Shown here one piece after another: positions 35,040 to 44,219 of a stretch of DNA of 64,000 nucleotides; the stretch's first letter is position 1, and each line of letters begins with the position of its first letter. The notes below the pieces were generated by a model. That model saw nothing but the letters and a program-made list of their open reading frames with translations. It did not search any database and was not told the origin of the DNA. The stretch is from Actimicrobium sp047621665 (GTDB lineage: Bacteria > Pseudomonadota > Gammaproteobacteria > Burkholderiales > Burkholderiaceae_D), in contig JBLHMB010000013.1 of assembly GCA_047621665.1 (NCBI GenBank), positions 1 through 64,000 of the forward strand, in the 5' to 3' direction. The position numbers and the translations under genes were made by a program.

Positions 35040-36866
35040 TCAATGGGTGACTGGCAACAGCGCCGCGGTGCGTTGCTCCAGCCATAATTTAGCCGCGCCG
35101 CTGACATGTGGCGCAAGCCGTTCACGCACCATCGCGTGATAGCCATCGAGCCAGGCCAGCTCGTCAGGACGCAACAAGGCCAGGTCAAGACAGCGGCTAT
35201 CGATCGGGCACAGCGTCAGCGTTTCGAAGCGCAGATACTCGCCGAATTCCGTGCTCGTTGCCGGCACGTTGAGTACCAGGTTTTCGACCCGTACGCCCCA
35301 CTTGCCGGGCCGGTAGATTCCCGGCTCGATCGACGTGATCATGCCCGGCTCCATTGCCGTATGCGGTTCCGGCATCGCCGATGCCGCGATGACTTGCGGG
35401 CCTTCGTGCACATTCATGAAATAACCGACGCCGTGACCGGTGCCGTGGCCGTAGTCGATCCCGGCCGACCAGATCGGCGCCCGGGCAATCGCGTCCAGCA
35501 TCGGTGCGCGCGTACCACGGGGGAACTGCGTGCTACTCAGTGCAATCACTCCTTTAAGCACCAGCGTTACATCCCGCCGCTGGGCAGCAGAAGGCTGGCC
35601 AACCGGCACGATGCGGGTAATGTCCGTGGTGCCGCCAAGGTATTGGCCGCCGGAATCGATCAGCAACAAGCCATCGCCTTCGATGACCGCGTGCGCCGCC
35701 GGCGTCGCATGATAGTGCGGCATTGCGCCATTGGCATTGAAGCCGGCGATGGTGCCAAAGCTTGGACAAACAAAACCGGGGCGGCGCGCGCGGGCTGCTG
35801 TGATCTGCTCATCGATCGTCAGTTCGGTGACGACCTCCTTTCCGAGCGCCTGATCCAGCCAGCTGAAGAATTCACACAGCGCCGCCCCATCCTGCTCCAT
35901 CGCCCTACGCACATGCGCCGCTTCTGCCGCGCTCTTGCGCGACTTGGCGAAGGTGGTCGGATTGATCGCTTCGACGACACGAATAGCGTCAGGCACAGCA
36001 CGCCGCAAACCGAGCGTGATACGACGCGGGTCGAGCAGCATGACCGCGTCGGCCGGCAGCGTGCCAAGTGCCGTCGCGGCTTGTGCGTAAGCGGCAAGTT
36101 GAACGCCATCGGCAGCCAGCGCGGCGATCACCTCAGCCGGCACCTTGCCATCGGCAACAAAGATCGTCGCCTGCTGCAAGCCAACCAGCGCATGCGCCAC
36201 AAAGATCGGGTTGTAATTGACATCGGCACCACGCAGATTAAACAGGTAAGCGATGTCGTCGAGCGTCGACAGCAGATGCCAGTCGGCACCGGCGACCTGC
36301 ATTGTCTCCCGCAATTGTGCCAATTTGTCGGCGCGCGCCATGGTCGCATGCGGCGGCAAATGTTCGTAGATAGCTTGTGCCGGCAGGGTCGGACGGTCGG
36401 TCCAGACTGGCTCGAACAGGTCGAGATCGGTGCGCAACGTCGCACCTCGCGCTTGAATAGCCTGTTCCAGCAAACGCGCTGCGGCAAGACCCAGCACTGC
36501 GCCGTCGACACCGGCCACCTGCCCTGGCTGCAACGATTGTGCCAGCCAATCGATGTGCTGCAGACTATTGCCGGCTGGGATTTTCATCAGCACGATACCC
36601 GTACCGGCCAACTCAGCCTCGGCTTGTGACCAGTAGCGGCTATCGGCCCACAACCCGGCAAAATCGGCAGTAACGATGAGCGTGCCGACCGAACCGGTAA
36701 AGCCGGACAGCCACTCGCGGCCCTTCCAGCGTGCGGGCAGATATTCAGACAAATGCGGGTCGGATGAAGGAACCACGTAGGCAGCGAGTTGCTGCTGTTG
36801 CAGCGCGGAGCGCATTGCCGCAAGGCGGGTGTGGATAAGCGAACGTGATGCGTGCAATGTTTCCAT
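35040..36866 (-). CDS. Xaa-Pro aminopeptidase (M24 family, long form)
   Basis: The 608-residue enzyme is the three-domain aminopeptidase P type: two creatinase-like N-terminal domains and a C-terminal pita-bread catalytic domain. Metal ligands can be seen in LLIDSGGQYLGGTTDITR (two aspartates), GHGTGHGVGYFMNVHEGP (histidine) and TSIEPGIY (glutamate), with a further glutamate near VENLVLNV. It removes N-terminal residues preceding proline in the cytoplasm. It is the last core gene before the AT-richer effector-like island. Confidence 0.93.
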   Translation of the reverse strand: METLHASRSLIHTRLAAMRSALQQQQLAAYVVPSSDPHLSEYLPARWKGREWLSGFTGSVGTLIVTADFAGLWADSRYWSQAEAELAGTGIVLMKIPAGNSLQHIDWLAQSLQPGQVAGVDGAVLGLAAARLLEQAIQARGATLRTDLDLFEPVWTDRPTLPAQAIYEHLPPHATMARADKLAQLRETMQVAGADWHLLSTLDDIAYLFNLRGADVNYNPIFVAHALVGLQQATIFVADGKVPAEVIAALAADGVQLAAYAQAATALGTLPADAVMLLDPRRITLGLRRAVPDAIRVVEAINPTTFAKSRKSAAEAAHVRRAMEQDGAALCEFFSWLDQALGKEVVTELTIDEQITAARARRPGFVCPSFGTIAGFNANGAMPHYHATPAAHAVIEGDGLLLIDSGGQYLGGTTDITRIVPVGQPSAAQRRDVTLVLKGVIALSSTQFPRGTRAPMLDAIARAPIWSAGIDYGHGTGHGVGYFMNVHEGPQVIAASAMPEPHTAMEPGMITSIEPGIYRPGKWGVRVENLVLNVPATSTEFGEYLRFETLTLCPIDSRCLDLALLRPDELAWLDGYHAMVRERLAPHVSGAAKLWLEQRTAALLPVTH

Positions 36867-37106
36867 GAGAACTTATGCCTGTCATTGTGATTGTAAGTAC
36901 ATCATACAGACCACATCCCGGTGTTGCATCTGCTGTGACGCCGTTGTAACGGCAGAGCACAATTCCCTTTTATGAGATCGGCATACACCGCCCCTATCCA
37001 AATGCACCCGACCGGATGGAAAATACGCATCAGTTCGATTTTTTTTACTACTGGTCGTGATGGCAGCTTTTAATACACAGCGGATGGCAATCTATCTATT
37101 TCCACC

Positions 37107-38438
37107 TCAAGCTATTTTTGTCTTGAATTTTTCAATTCTTTCTTCATAAATTATGTTCGCTCTATCTATTGCACTTTGACACTCCATTTGCAAATTAGTG
37201 ATTTTATCTTTTAACTTTTTATTTTCTTTCTCCATCTCAAAAACACTATTATCCGGTAGCATTGTTAATGCGGATCCGGATTCCATCAAATTTTTATATT
37301 CTATTTCTTTGCCTACGATATTGGTGTAACCCTGATTCATTTGAGCCAGATGCTCAAGCATATCCCGATTAAAATAATCCTTGAACTCATTATCGGGATC
37401 TAAGATTTTTTTGATAGACAGCCTGCTACGGATATCTTCAATATGATGTTTGGATTCTGCGAGCAAAGATAGATAACCATGTGCCTCCTTCATCAGATTA
37501 ATCCGCTCAGACGCAATAATCTTCTTTAATTCTTTTTCTTTGATAATGAGAGGCTGTAAAGAACTGAGTGAATCAAGCTCGAAAGAATTTTTTTCATGCC
37601 AATTTTCCGGATATTTTTTAATATTAAGAGGATCTTCAGTGTTCAGTTTATATTCAGATAACGCCTTATGCTCATTCAATAAATGCGGAATATTTAAGCC
37701 TGCCCGACGATTTTCCGAGCGGAAAAAAGTGGATTTCTGACGGATTGACGAATAACTTTCGTCGTTCATTCTCCGGTGATGCTCCAGCGCCATTCCTGTA
37801 GACGCCTGTAGCATCGTCAAATGGAGATCACGTACCGCAAGTTCAACGGAAGAATTTGGTGGCGGTAAGCAGCGGACAGCCTCAACTTCTACTAAGCGGT
37901 TAGCCAACTCTGCAATTAACGCATACGATCTCCTTTGCAAAGGCGGCGCTGGCATTGCAGTTGAGTTTTTCCGGCTTATATTTTTTACCAGATCTTCGAG
38001 TTCGGTATAAATATCACGCGCTCGAGTATCAAGGCGATCCGTATCCCTCCCCTGTTCGGAGAAAGAGGATGATTCATCTTCTTCCTTAATCGACTCTAAA
38101 AGTGCCATTTTCGGGAAAATGACCGGAGATGACATGGCGTCGTCACTCCCCATCACACTAGCGGATGGAAAAGCCGAAGCGTCAGTGCCTGCCGCTACCT
38201 CAACGTGCGTGTTTATGCTTGAAGAGGGTAAGACGGTCTCTTTAATCACTCTTGCGCTGGCACTGCCGCGAAACATGGCCCATCTGCCCCGGTCAGAAGC
38301 AGCCGCCCCTGTCGATTGGCGCCCTGCGCCCGGTGCATCGCCTGAATGTGCAGAGGGGGATGGTGCGCTGGAAGTACCAGGATTATTCCTGGCAGGATTG
38401 AAAAGCCCTCGTATTTTTGAAAACACATCCGTCTCCAT
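37107..38438 (-). CDS. unrecognised coiled-coil protein with hrp-box promoter (candidate type III effector)
   Basis: The 443-residue protein is not a family I recognise. Residues 1-130 are rich in Ser, Pro, Ala and Gly and probably disordered, as is common in type III secretion signals. Residues 199-230 hold the motif ELAVRDLHLTMLQAS and HHRRMNDESYSS, which recurs in the 3' part of the split gene at 39209-40045 (AVRGLHLNMLRAS, HFRRINDTNYTP), so the two are paralogues. The end (about 400-440) is a charged coiled coil. A hrp box lies at 38482-38509, 43 bases before the start. There is no Sec signal peptide or membrane segment. Its role as a secreted effector is inference from promoter and composition. 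Confidence 0.75.
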   Translation of the reverse strand: METDVFSKIRGLFNPARNNPGTSSAPSPSAHSGDAPGAGRQSTGAAASDRGRWAMFRGSASARVIKETVLPSSSINTHVEVAAGTDASAFPSASVMGSDDAMSSPVIFPKMALLESIKEEDESSSFSEQGRDTDRLDTRARDIYTELEDLVKNISRKNSTAMPAPPLQRRSYALIAELANRLVEVEAVRCLPPPNSSVELAVRDLHLTMLQASTGMALEHHRRMNDESYSSIRQKSTFFRSENRRAGLNIPHLLNEHKALSEYKLNTEDPLNIKKYPENWHEKNSFELDSLSSLQPLIIKEKELKKIIASERINLMKEAHGYLSLLAESKHHIEDIRSRLSIKKILDPDNEFKDYFNRDMLEHLAQMNQGYTNIVGKEIEYKNLMESGSALTMLPDNSVFEMEKENKKLKDKITNLQMECQSAIDRANIIYEERIEKFKTKIA

Positions 38439-38481
38439 AAATGACCATCAACACCAGGAAGTACCGCCCGCATCACTGACT

Positions 38482-38509
38482 TATGTGGTGATCATTTCGA
38501 GACAGTTCC
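38482..38509 (-). promoter_or_regulatory. HrpL-type promoter (hrp box) of the 443-residue gene
   Basis: Minus-strand sequence GGAACT-N15-CCACATA matches the hrp-box consensus GGAACC-N15/16-CCACNNA with one difference in the -35 element. It is 43 bases upstream of the ATG at 38438. Confidence 0.8.
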
Positions 38510-38834
38510 ATCGTACTGGCGCGCGAAAAGGCTTATTGCCCGGTAGCTTTGCCGATCGCGTTACCAGTCCCATGCTTAAGTGACCGCAGAACGTTACTGC
38601 AGAAGTGGAAAAGAAATGGGGGTTTTTCATGCCGCATTGCTGTGCCTCCTCCCGGTTACCGAACGCCATGGCATGTGCGCTGTGTTATCCGCACCATCGG
38701 GCGGCATGCACACCCGTTATATTCATTGAAAAAGCCGGAACCTGATAACACCGTTACCGGACCAGTCAACCACCGCGCAACGTCGTTACAGGTATCGCCA
38801 TGCTCCCCCCGGAACAGCTCTAGCACGACAAAGG
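38510..38834. other. intergenic, 325 bases, no gene seen
   Basis: This stretch lies between the hrp box of the 443-residue gene and the end of the small gene at 38835. No frame has credible protein character and no clear terminator or repeat is visible. Confidence 0.4.
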
Positions 38835-39140
38835 TCAGGCCGCCGCATCATCCGCACAGCTTGCCGTTGCAGCATGCTGCCGGATCAAGGTCTCGACCGT
38901 CTTCCTGCTGGCAACGAGGTCAATCCGGTCCCGCTGCAATCGTTGCATGCTTGCTCTTGCCAACTGCTGCCTGGTAGCAAGCGCACTTTTGCCACCGCGA
39001 TGCGCTGCGAACGCATCGTCACCATCGCCATCGGCGTCCAGTTGACCGATATTCTGATGCAAGTATGCAATTGCTTCATTTAATGCTTTCAACTGCTGCG
39101 CAGAGTCAGTATAAATTTTTTTCATTTCATTAATGTCCAT
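38835..39140 (-). CDS. small helical protein, function unknown
   Basis: The 101-residue protein begins MDINEMKKIY and is predicted mostly helical (LKALNEAIAYLHQNIG and QQLARASMQRLQRDRIDL), with an acidic DADGDGDD loop. AAAGGA is well placed before its ATG. It lies 68 bases after the split coiled-coil gene and has no hrp box of its own, so it is probably co-transcribed from the promoter at 41431. Small helical proteins next to effectors are often secretion chaperones, but I see no specific chaperone signature, so this is only a suggestion. Confidence 0.6.
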   Translation of the reverse strand: MDINEMKKIYTDSAQQLKALNEAIAYLHQNIGQLDADGDGDDAFAAHRGGKSALATRQQLARASMQRLQRDRIDLVASRKTVETLIRQHAATASCADDAAA

Positions 39141-39208
39141 TGGGCGTCCTTTCGATGAATGAGTAATGATGATCAGCAGAAGCCTGGTTTAATCTCATTT
39201 TTTATTTT

Positions 39209-40045
39209 TTACCCATAAAGTCTATTTAAGTCGCCTTCAAGCTTCCCGTACTCAATCTCCGACTCAGCGAGCTTATTTCTCAGAGCAGAATTTTGCTCCT
39301 GGAGCTCGAAAATACTTTCTTCCATCTTATTCAAATAAAATTCCTCTTGCTTTAATTGCATAATTTTTAAGGGAGCCAGTTTTTGGAATTTTATTTTTTC
39401 GTCAATAATCTCCAAGACTTTTTCCTTAAGCATAGTTTTCGCATATTCATGATTGTTTATAGCTATCAAAATAAATGGTACAGCAGGATCACTACTTATT
39501 TGATTCTTTACATCCAACTCAAAAGTCGTAATTTTCCGATGGAAATTATTCATTTTCTCAATCAATTTTTCTCTTTCCTGAACAACTATTTCTTTCACTT
39601 TATTTTCATCTTCTTCAAGCTTTCCGATCGACTCTAAAAAATCACGCTCTTTACTATTCTCTTCTCTGGCTAGCGCTAACCCCATGCTGACTCCGATATC
39701 ATTTGTATTTATTTCATAAGATTTCAGGGCCATGCTCTCTTTAAACAAATGATTCACATTAAGAAAAATCTTCTTATTCTTATCTCCGAGAAATTTATTC
39801 TCCGTTGGCGTGTAATTTGTATCGTTAATTCTTCTAAAATGTTCACCAGCAAGACCTGCAGAGGCCCTCAGCATATTTAAATGTAGCCCACGTACGGCAC
39901 GGTCACTTTCAGTGGCATGCTCATCTAAATCCACAAGTTTTTTAACTTCGTTAATCCTCGCGCGCAACTCATTTTTAAGCCAGTTCAGATTATTTCTCGA
40001 TACAAGTTCCGCCTTTTCATTTTTTTCTTTTTCTTTTATTTTATT
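39209..40045 (-). pseudogene. frame-displaced 3' half of a split effector-like gene (coiled coil)
   Basis: This frame is open for 278 codons but has no good start: the first usable codon is a TTG at 39967, and the frame stays open and protein-like upstream of it (AELVSRNNLNWLKNEL) into the pentanucleotide repeat. It carries the motif AVRGLHLNMLRASAGLAGEH shared with the 443-residue protein, then a long charged coiled coil (QEREKLIEKMNNFHRK, ESIFELQEQNSALRNKLAES). It overlaps the end of the 444-codon frame at 40041-41375 in another frame. Removing two TAAAA units would join the two into one 718-residue protein. The region is clearly AT-richer than the flanking core genes. Confidence 0.7.
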
Positions 40046-40053
40046 TTATTTTA
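40034..40053 (-). repeat. pentanucleotide repeat (TAAAA)x4 at the frame break
   Basis: Read on the minus strand, CAAAA is followed by four TAAAA units, then GAAAAAGAAAAAAA. The upstream frame meets a TAA inside the third unit. With exactly two units the frame reads through into the coiled-coil half; with three or more it stops inside the array. Five-base units shift the frame on every slip, as in known contingency loci. Confidence 0.9.
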
Positions 40054-41375
40054 TTTTGAAGGATATTAAAATCTTCGATAATCAGTTTTTTTTGTGAATT
40101 TAACGCCTGACTACCTGAAATACTATATTTTTCACCACTGCCGGATGCCTTAATTCCGGCATCAGGCTGAACGTTACCAGCTATTATTTTACTGCCCCGT
40201 CCGGGAGCAGGAGAAGGATAAATAATATCTTTATTTATTATTTCACGGGCCTCCGAGACTGAGGACGACTGTGAACCATGAGGATATCCCTGCTTGAAAT
40301 CCAAAGAAAAAGCTTGGCTAAGACTATCGTTTGAAGGACTCGCGATTCCCTGATAGGGAAATTCAACATCACTACCACTTGATGCAACAGATGCCGATTC
40401 GAATTGTGCTGTATCGAAATTCTCTTTCCAGTCAACTGTAAATGCTGCCGACAATACTGAGGCTTGTGACGATTCAGGAGACGCGGCTCTATTTTTTATG
40501 AGAGACGGAGTAAAGTCAATTTCAGGGAATGAAACATGGCTAGACCAGGAAACTTCTGAACAGCCTGAATGAAATGAATCATCATCACTGGAATCCGGAA
40601 CTGATCCTGATTTATTAGAAGCCGGACCTCTATTAACTGCAGCGATGTCCAAAGATCTGAATGCACTCGGCGTTTGCAGTCCCTTCAATGCGCTATGCGC
40701 AGAAGATAGTGACGATTCGCTATAAACACTTTTTGCCTCACTTGCTACACTGTTCTCATCGCTGTTTCCTTCCATAACAGTAGCGGGAGCAGCAACTGTG
40801 GCAGCGGCAGGGGCAGCAGCGGCAGGGGCAGCAGCAGCAGTGGCAGCGGCATCCACAGGACTGGGAGTGCGAGTTCTGCCAATAGCTCTTAATACCTGGC
40901 CGACCACCCGCATTCTTTTTACGGGTTCTGAGGTATAGAATTCTTCTATTTGTGCATCGGTTAAATTCTGTGTTGCTGCCGTAGCCGAACTCTCAAATTG
41001 ACTGGTCTCTGACGCGGCAAGAAGTTCACCAATGTCCCATTTCCCACCGGATCGTGTTGTCATGAACGGTTTTTGGCTCACCATCGCAAATAATCTGTAA
41101 AAAGCTTTAATATCAAAACTCTGATGATTATTAGGATTATCACAATAGCTATTGTAATCACGCCTTAAATTTAAACTATTATTAGAAAAATTTTTAATTT
41201 CTAAAGACTTATGGTTTTTTAAAGCATCGATATCTGTTAAGAATTTCTCATAACTGTCTGCATGATAATTTTTAAATCCTCCAATCACATCAGCAATAGA
41301 GACTTCATCAGAATTTTGACGGATCAGCGTGGGACCAAGTGTCCGCATCGAACTTCTATTAAATATGTTCTTCAT
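40041..41375 (-). CDS. Ser/Ala-rich N-terminal half of split effector-like gene, with hrp-box promoter
   Basis: The 444-residue frame begins MKNIFNRSSMRTLGP and is polar and serine-rich, with an alanine-proline tract at about residues 175-195 (PVDAAATAAAAPAAAAP) and repeated SSxSS clusters. I recognise no domain, signal peptide or membrane segment. It ends ILQNKIK where the frame runs into a TAAAA repeat. The downstream frame (39209-40045) carries the coiled coil expected from comparison with the intact 443-residue paralogue. A hrp box at 41431-41458 lies 55 bases upstream. It is either a phase-variable effector in the off state or a recently broken one; the short form could also be made as such. 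Confidence 0.7.
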   Translation of the reverse strand: MKNIFNRSSMRTLGPTLIRQNSDEVSIADVIGGFKNYHADSYEKFLTDIDALKNHKSLEIKNFSNNSLNLRRDYNSYCDNPNNHQSFDIKAFYRLFAMVSQKPFMTTRSGGKWDIGELLAASETSQFESSATAATQNLTDAQIEEFYTSEPVKRMRVVGQVLRAIGRTRTPSPVDAAATAAAAPAAAAPAAATVAAPATVMEGNSDENSVASEAKSVYSESSLSSAHSALKGLQTPSAFRSLDIAAVNRGPASNKSGSVPDSSDDDSFHSGCSEVSWSSHVSFPEIDFTPSLIKNRAASPESSQASVLSAAFTVDWKENFDTAQFESASVASSGSDVEFPYQGIASPSNDSLSQAFSLDFKQGYPHGSQSSSVSEAREIINKDIIYPSPAPGRGSKIIAGNVQPDAGIKASGSGEKYSISGSQALNSQKKLIIEDFNILQNKIK

Positions 41376-41430
41376 ATAAACCTAAATGAAATTCCGCCAA
41401 TGCCACAATGCATCGATCTGGAGATGAACT

Positions 41431-41458
41431 TATGTGGTCGTTCAGCCGGTGCAGTTCC
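41431..41458 (-). promoter_or_regulatory. HrpL-type promoter (hrp box) of the split gene
   Basis: Minus-strand GGAACT-N15-CCACATA, 55 bases upstream of the ATG at 41375. The leader that follows shares CTCCAGATCGATGC and a small ATGC...GCAT stem with the leader of the gene starting at 44164. Confidence 0.82.
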
Positions 41459-41658
41459 GCTAATCGCATCTTTTAATGACATCGTTAGGATGTGGATACG
41501 CCAGATCGAGTGATTCGATAAATGAAACCGGCCACACGACAAATCGAAAGAATCTCTGTGCCAGCAAGTGCCGGCAAAAAGTCGAAGTCATAGCGATGCG
41601 CTAGCGGGCCGGACTGCTTGCAAGGACACCATCTTGCCATTCCAGGTAGCAACCACAA

Positions 41659-42741
41659 TCACTCACTGGAACTCGTGCTGGAAAACTCTTCGCCGCTTGG
41701 ATGACGGGGTAAGGAGGCGGGCGGTATCGAAGCTGCAGCGGTGGCAACAGCCGCGGCTGCGGCTGCCTCAGTCGCGGCCGCGTTCAGATTGACTTGCGGC
41801 GGGTCATACCGCTCACGTCGCGGTTGAAGTACGAAGGCGGTACCCGGCTCACTACCAATGAGCGGCAGAAAAGGCAGCTGCCGCGTCGTTGCTGCAGGCG
41901 CGACTGCAAGCCGGGGAAGCAGGCCGCCATACGTCCTGTTTATTGCCGGCGGGACCAACGATCTGTTTGATTGAGCAGGGAGACGATCACTCGAAACCTC
42001 TTCCGTGCTTCCAGACATGTTCGCCGAAGAATTCCACCATGCCAGCTCACTCGACTCACTTGATGGCGCGTTTTGATGACGAGGTGAAGCATCGACCGAA
42101 CCGCTGCTGCGCGAGACCGAATCGTTCTCACCGAGATCATTTTTCGGCCGGCCTATCCTGCCACCGGCCGGCGCAACTGGCGGTAGCTTTCTTGTAGCCT
42201 GAGCCGCGACACCAATTGGAGGCAAGCCTGGAAATGGCGACGGCATCTCATTGGAATTGGAGCTTGAGCTGGAAAGAGAAAATCTGGTGGAAGTCGAACT
42301 CAACAAAGTAGAGTCATGCGTGTCTTGATGTAACGACCCCGCCGCGCTAAAAAGCGGCGACACCCCGGTGTTATGGGGAGACCGGAAGGTAAGAACGGTT
42401 AGCGGCACGTCCCCTTGCCCCGTTGCGCCCGGTAAATGCGCCGCGCGGTCATCGCTCCCCGCACGACTCAACGTCGGGCTGTCGACAAGCAATTCACCGG
42501 CAGCCGGTACGTCGTCAGCTCTGCCCGTTGTCGACCTCACTGCCTGCGGTACCTCACCGCTAAGTTGGTCTTCAAGTTCCAGACGCCGGGCATCTTCTCT
42601 CGATGTTGCTGCAGGCAACACACCTTGCGCTGAACCGCGTCTGGCGGGTGAAGTTGCCGGCGAAGTGACGGGGGAAGCCGGAGGCCGCTCCGGGGTACGG
42701 CGGCAACACAGTACTTTGGCAGTCTGCCTGATACGATCCAT
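41659..42741 (-). CDS. Ser/Pro-rich protein with MDRI-QTAK-LCC N terminus, hrp-box promoter
   Basis: The 360-residue protein begins MDRIRQTAKVLCC, nearly identical to the start of the protein at 42944-44164, and the rest is Ser, Pro and Ala rich and probably disordered. Other blocks shared with that paralogue are THDST, a poly-serine run, LPFLPLI and a C-terminal PASLPR followed by a serine-rich tail. The start at 42741 is chosen by this shared N terminus and a GAGG ribosome site five bases upstream. A hrp box lies at 42796-42823. Polar, serine-rich N termini are typical of type III secretion signals, and the cysteine pair could be a lipidation site after delivery. Both are inferences. Confidence 0.75.
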   Translation of the reverse strand: MDRIRQTAKVLCCRRTPERPPASPVTSPATSPARRGSAQGVLPAATSREDARRLELEDQLSGEVPQAVRSTTGRADDVPAAGELLVDSPTLSRAGSDDRAAHLPGATGQGDVPLTVLTFRSPHNTGVSPLFSAAGSLHQDTHDSTLLSSTSTRFSLSSSSSNSNEMPSPFPGLPPIGVAAQATRKLPPVAPAGGRIGRPKNDLGENDSVSRSSGSVDASPRHQNAPSSESSELAWWNSSANMSGSTEEVSSDRLPAQSNRSLVPPAINRTYGGLLPRLAVAPAATTRQLPFLPLIGSEPGTAFVLQPRRERYDPPQVNLNAAATEAAAAAAVATAAASIPPASLPRHPSGEEFSSTSSSE

Positions 42742-42795
42742 ATGAACCTCGATAAAAATCGTCAGCGTCCCATGACGCTGATTCGTCGATGCACT

Positions 42796-42823
42796 TATGT
42801 GAGTGTTACTGCAAACTAGTTCC
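42796..42823 (-). promoter_or_regulatory. HrpL-type promoter (hrp box) of the first MDRI gene
   Basis: Minus-strand GGAACT-N15-TCACATA, 54 bases upstream of the ATG at 42741. The leader has a CAGCGTC/GACGCTG stem at the place where the 44164 gene has ATGCC/GGCAT. Confidence 0.75.
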
Positions 42824-42943
42824 ACTGATGCGGACCAAGGATTGACGGATAACCGACTGACAACCTCACACCTGAGGTGGCGACGCAGGCTGACGTGGCC
42901 GCACCAGAAGACTGTGCTTCACGCAAGGGCAAGGAACAAACCG

Positions 42944-44164
42944 TTATTTACTTGAATCGGAACTGGAACTGGAACTGGCACTGGAGACTCCGTCACTCTC
43001 GGTGTTACGAGGTAAAGAAGCCGGCGCAACAGGGGCAGATGGCCAATATCCTTGATCGAGGCCGGGCAAATGCGGTCCCTCGCCCTCATCCGGCGCGCGT
43101 TGCTGCCGTCGCATCAGAAGAGGACGCGATGCACGGTCCATATCCCGGAGTAGGGGCATTAAAGGCAACGTGACCACGTTTTCCTGGTCTGTCGCACCCG
43201 ATCCCGCCGCGGCACTCGACGCGTTGGCTTGCGGGATGGTGGGAGCGATGCCGCCATGAGGCAAATTCGATGGAGGAAGGTTCGCTACCGGATTGAACCC
43301 TCCGTGAACGGGATGGCTACCGACATATTCCGTATGTTCGGGAATCTCCTCGAAAAGATTCAGCCAAGTCACCACACCGGAATGACCTGGCGGCACATAT
43401 TGACGCGGCCTCGGCTCTGGCAAAGCCCCGCCGGGACTACCTGAGTCCGTGTCATCTCGATCATTTTCAGGCTGGCCCGGCCTCACTGCGGTTACAGGTG
43501 CAGAGGATCGACTCAATTCCCTGATGGAAGAATTGACAGCAACATCTTCCAACAGCCCAACACGATCGTCGCTTCGATTTAATGGCGTAAAAGCGGAACG
43601 CTGACTTACCGTCAGAGAGCGGGTAGACAAAAAGGCTCCCGCCGAAGTTGGCGGCTCAATGAGGCGCAAACCACGCAATCGCATCAACATACCATGTGAA
43701 CTTGAACTGGAGCTGGCAGTAGAGAATTCTGAATAAGCCAGACTTGAGGGGGTCGAGTCATGCGTGCCTGGTTGCGGTTGCGGTTGCGGTACCACGGTTG
43801 ACCGGGGCGTTTCTTCCGGACTGAGCGAAAACAAAGCTGAGAACACGTCGTGGGGTGCGGCACTTTGTGCCACCGGCTCAGGTACAGGTGCCATGCGAAC
43901 TTCACTCTCCGGCGAGGTCGACAGCGCAATATCACCTCCGGCAACGCCAACCTCGCCTGTGGTCGCAGTCGACAAGCCATCTCCCCGATTTTCTACAATT
44001 TGCTGACGTCGGGCATGTTCACCCGCTATCGATGCCGGCATGAATGCCGATGAAAGTGATGGCGCTGGGCTGCCGCGCCCTGACGACGAGTCCGGTGATG
44101 CAGGGGGAAGCGCCGCGGTGCCCCAGCAACATAGCGCTTTGGCAGTCTGTTTAATACGATCCAT
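42944..44164 (-). CDS. Ser/Pro-rich protein with MDRI-QTAK-LCC N terminus, paralogue, hrp-box promoter
   Basis: The 406-residue protein begins MDRIKQTAKALCC and is a diverged paralogue of the product of 41659-42741. Conservation is highest over the first 13 residues, weak in the polar middle, and visible again in LPLMPLL and the PASLPR-serine-rich tail. It has a PQPQPQPG tract near residue 135. The DNA around the start (GAGGTTCATATGGATCG) is the same in both genes, with the same ribosome site. A hrp box lies at 44220-44247. No enzyme motif, signal peptide or membrane helix was recognised. Confidence 0.75.
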   Translation of the reverse strand: MDRIKQTAKALCCWGTAALPPASPDSSSGRGSPAPSLSSAFMPASIAGEHARRQQIVENRGDGLSTATTGEVGVAGGDIALSTSPESEVRMAPVPEPVAQSAAPHDVFSALFSLSPEETPRSTVVPQPQPQPGTHDSTPSSLAYSEFSTASSSSSSHGMLMRLRGLRLIEPPTSAGAFLSTRSLTVSQRSAFTPLNRSDDRVGLLEDVAVNSSIRELSRSSAPVTAVRPGQPENDRDDTDSGSPGGALPEPRPRQYVPPGHSGVVTWLNLFEEIPEHTEYVGSHPVHGGFNPVANLPPSNLPHGGIAPTIPQANASSAAAGSGATDQENVVTLPLMPLLRDMDRASRPLLMRRQQRAPDEGEGPHLPGLDQGYWPSAPVAPASLPRNTESDGVSSASSSSSSDSSK

Positions 44165-44219
44165 ATGAACCTCTGTAAAAAACCGTCAATGCCCCGTGGC
44201 ATCGATCTGGAGTTGTTCC

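Noticed and set aside
35106..36629. 507-codon plus-strand frame
   Set aside because: It is antisense to aminopeptidase P and has no protein-family features.
40021..40060. Programmed frameshift at the A-rich run after the TAAAA repeat
   Set aside because: The upstream frame stops before the longer A-runs (GAAAAAGAAAAAAA), so slippage there could not rescue it. A +1 slip at the stop itself remains possible and is mentioned with the repeat finding.
42955..42985. GGAACT repeats on the plus strand as a further hrp box
   Set aside because: They come from the Ser-rich codons at the end of the second MDRI gene, and no CCACNNA follows at 15-16 bases.
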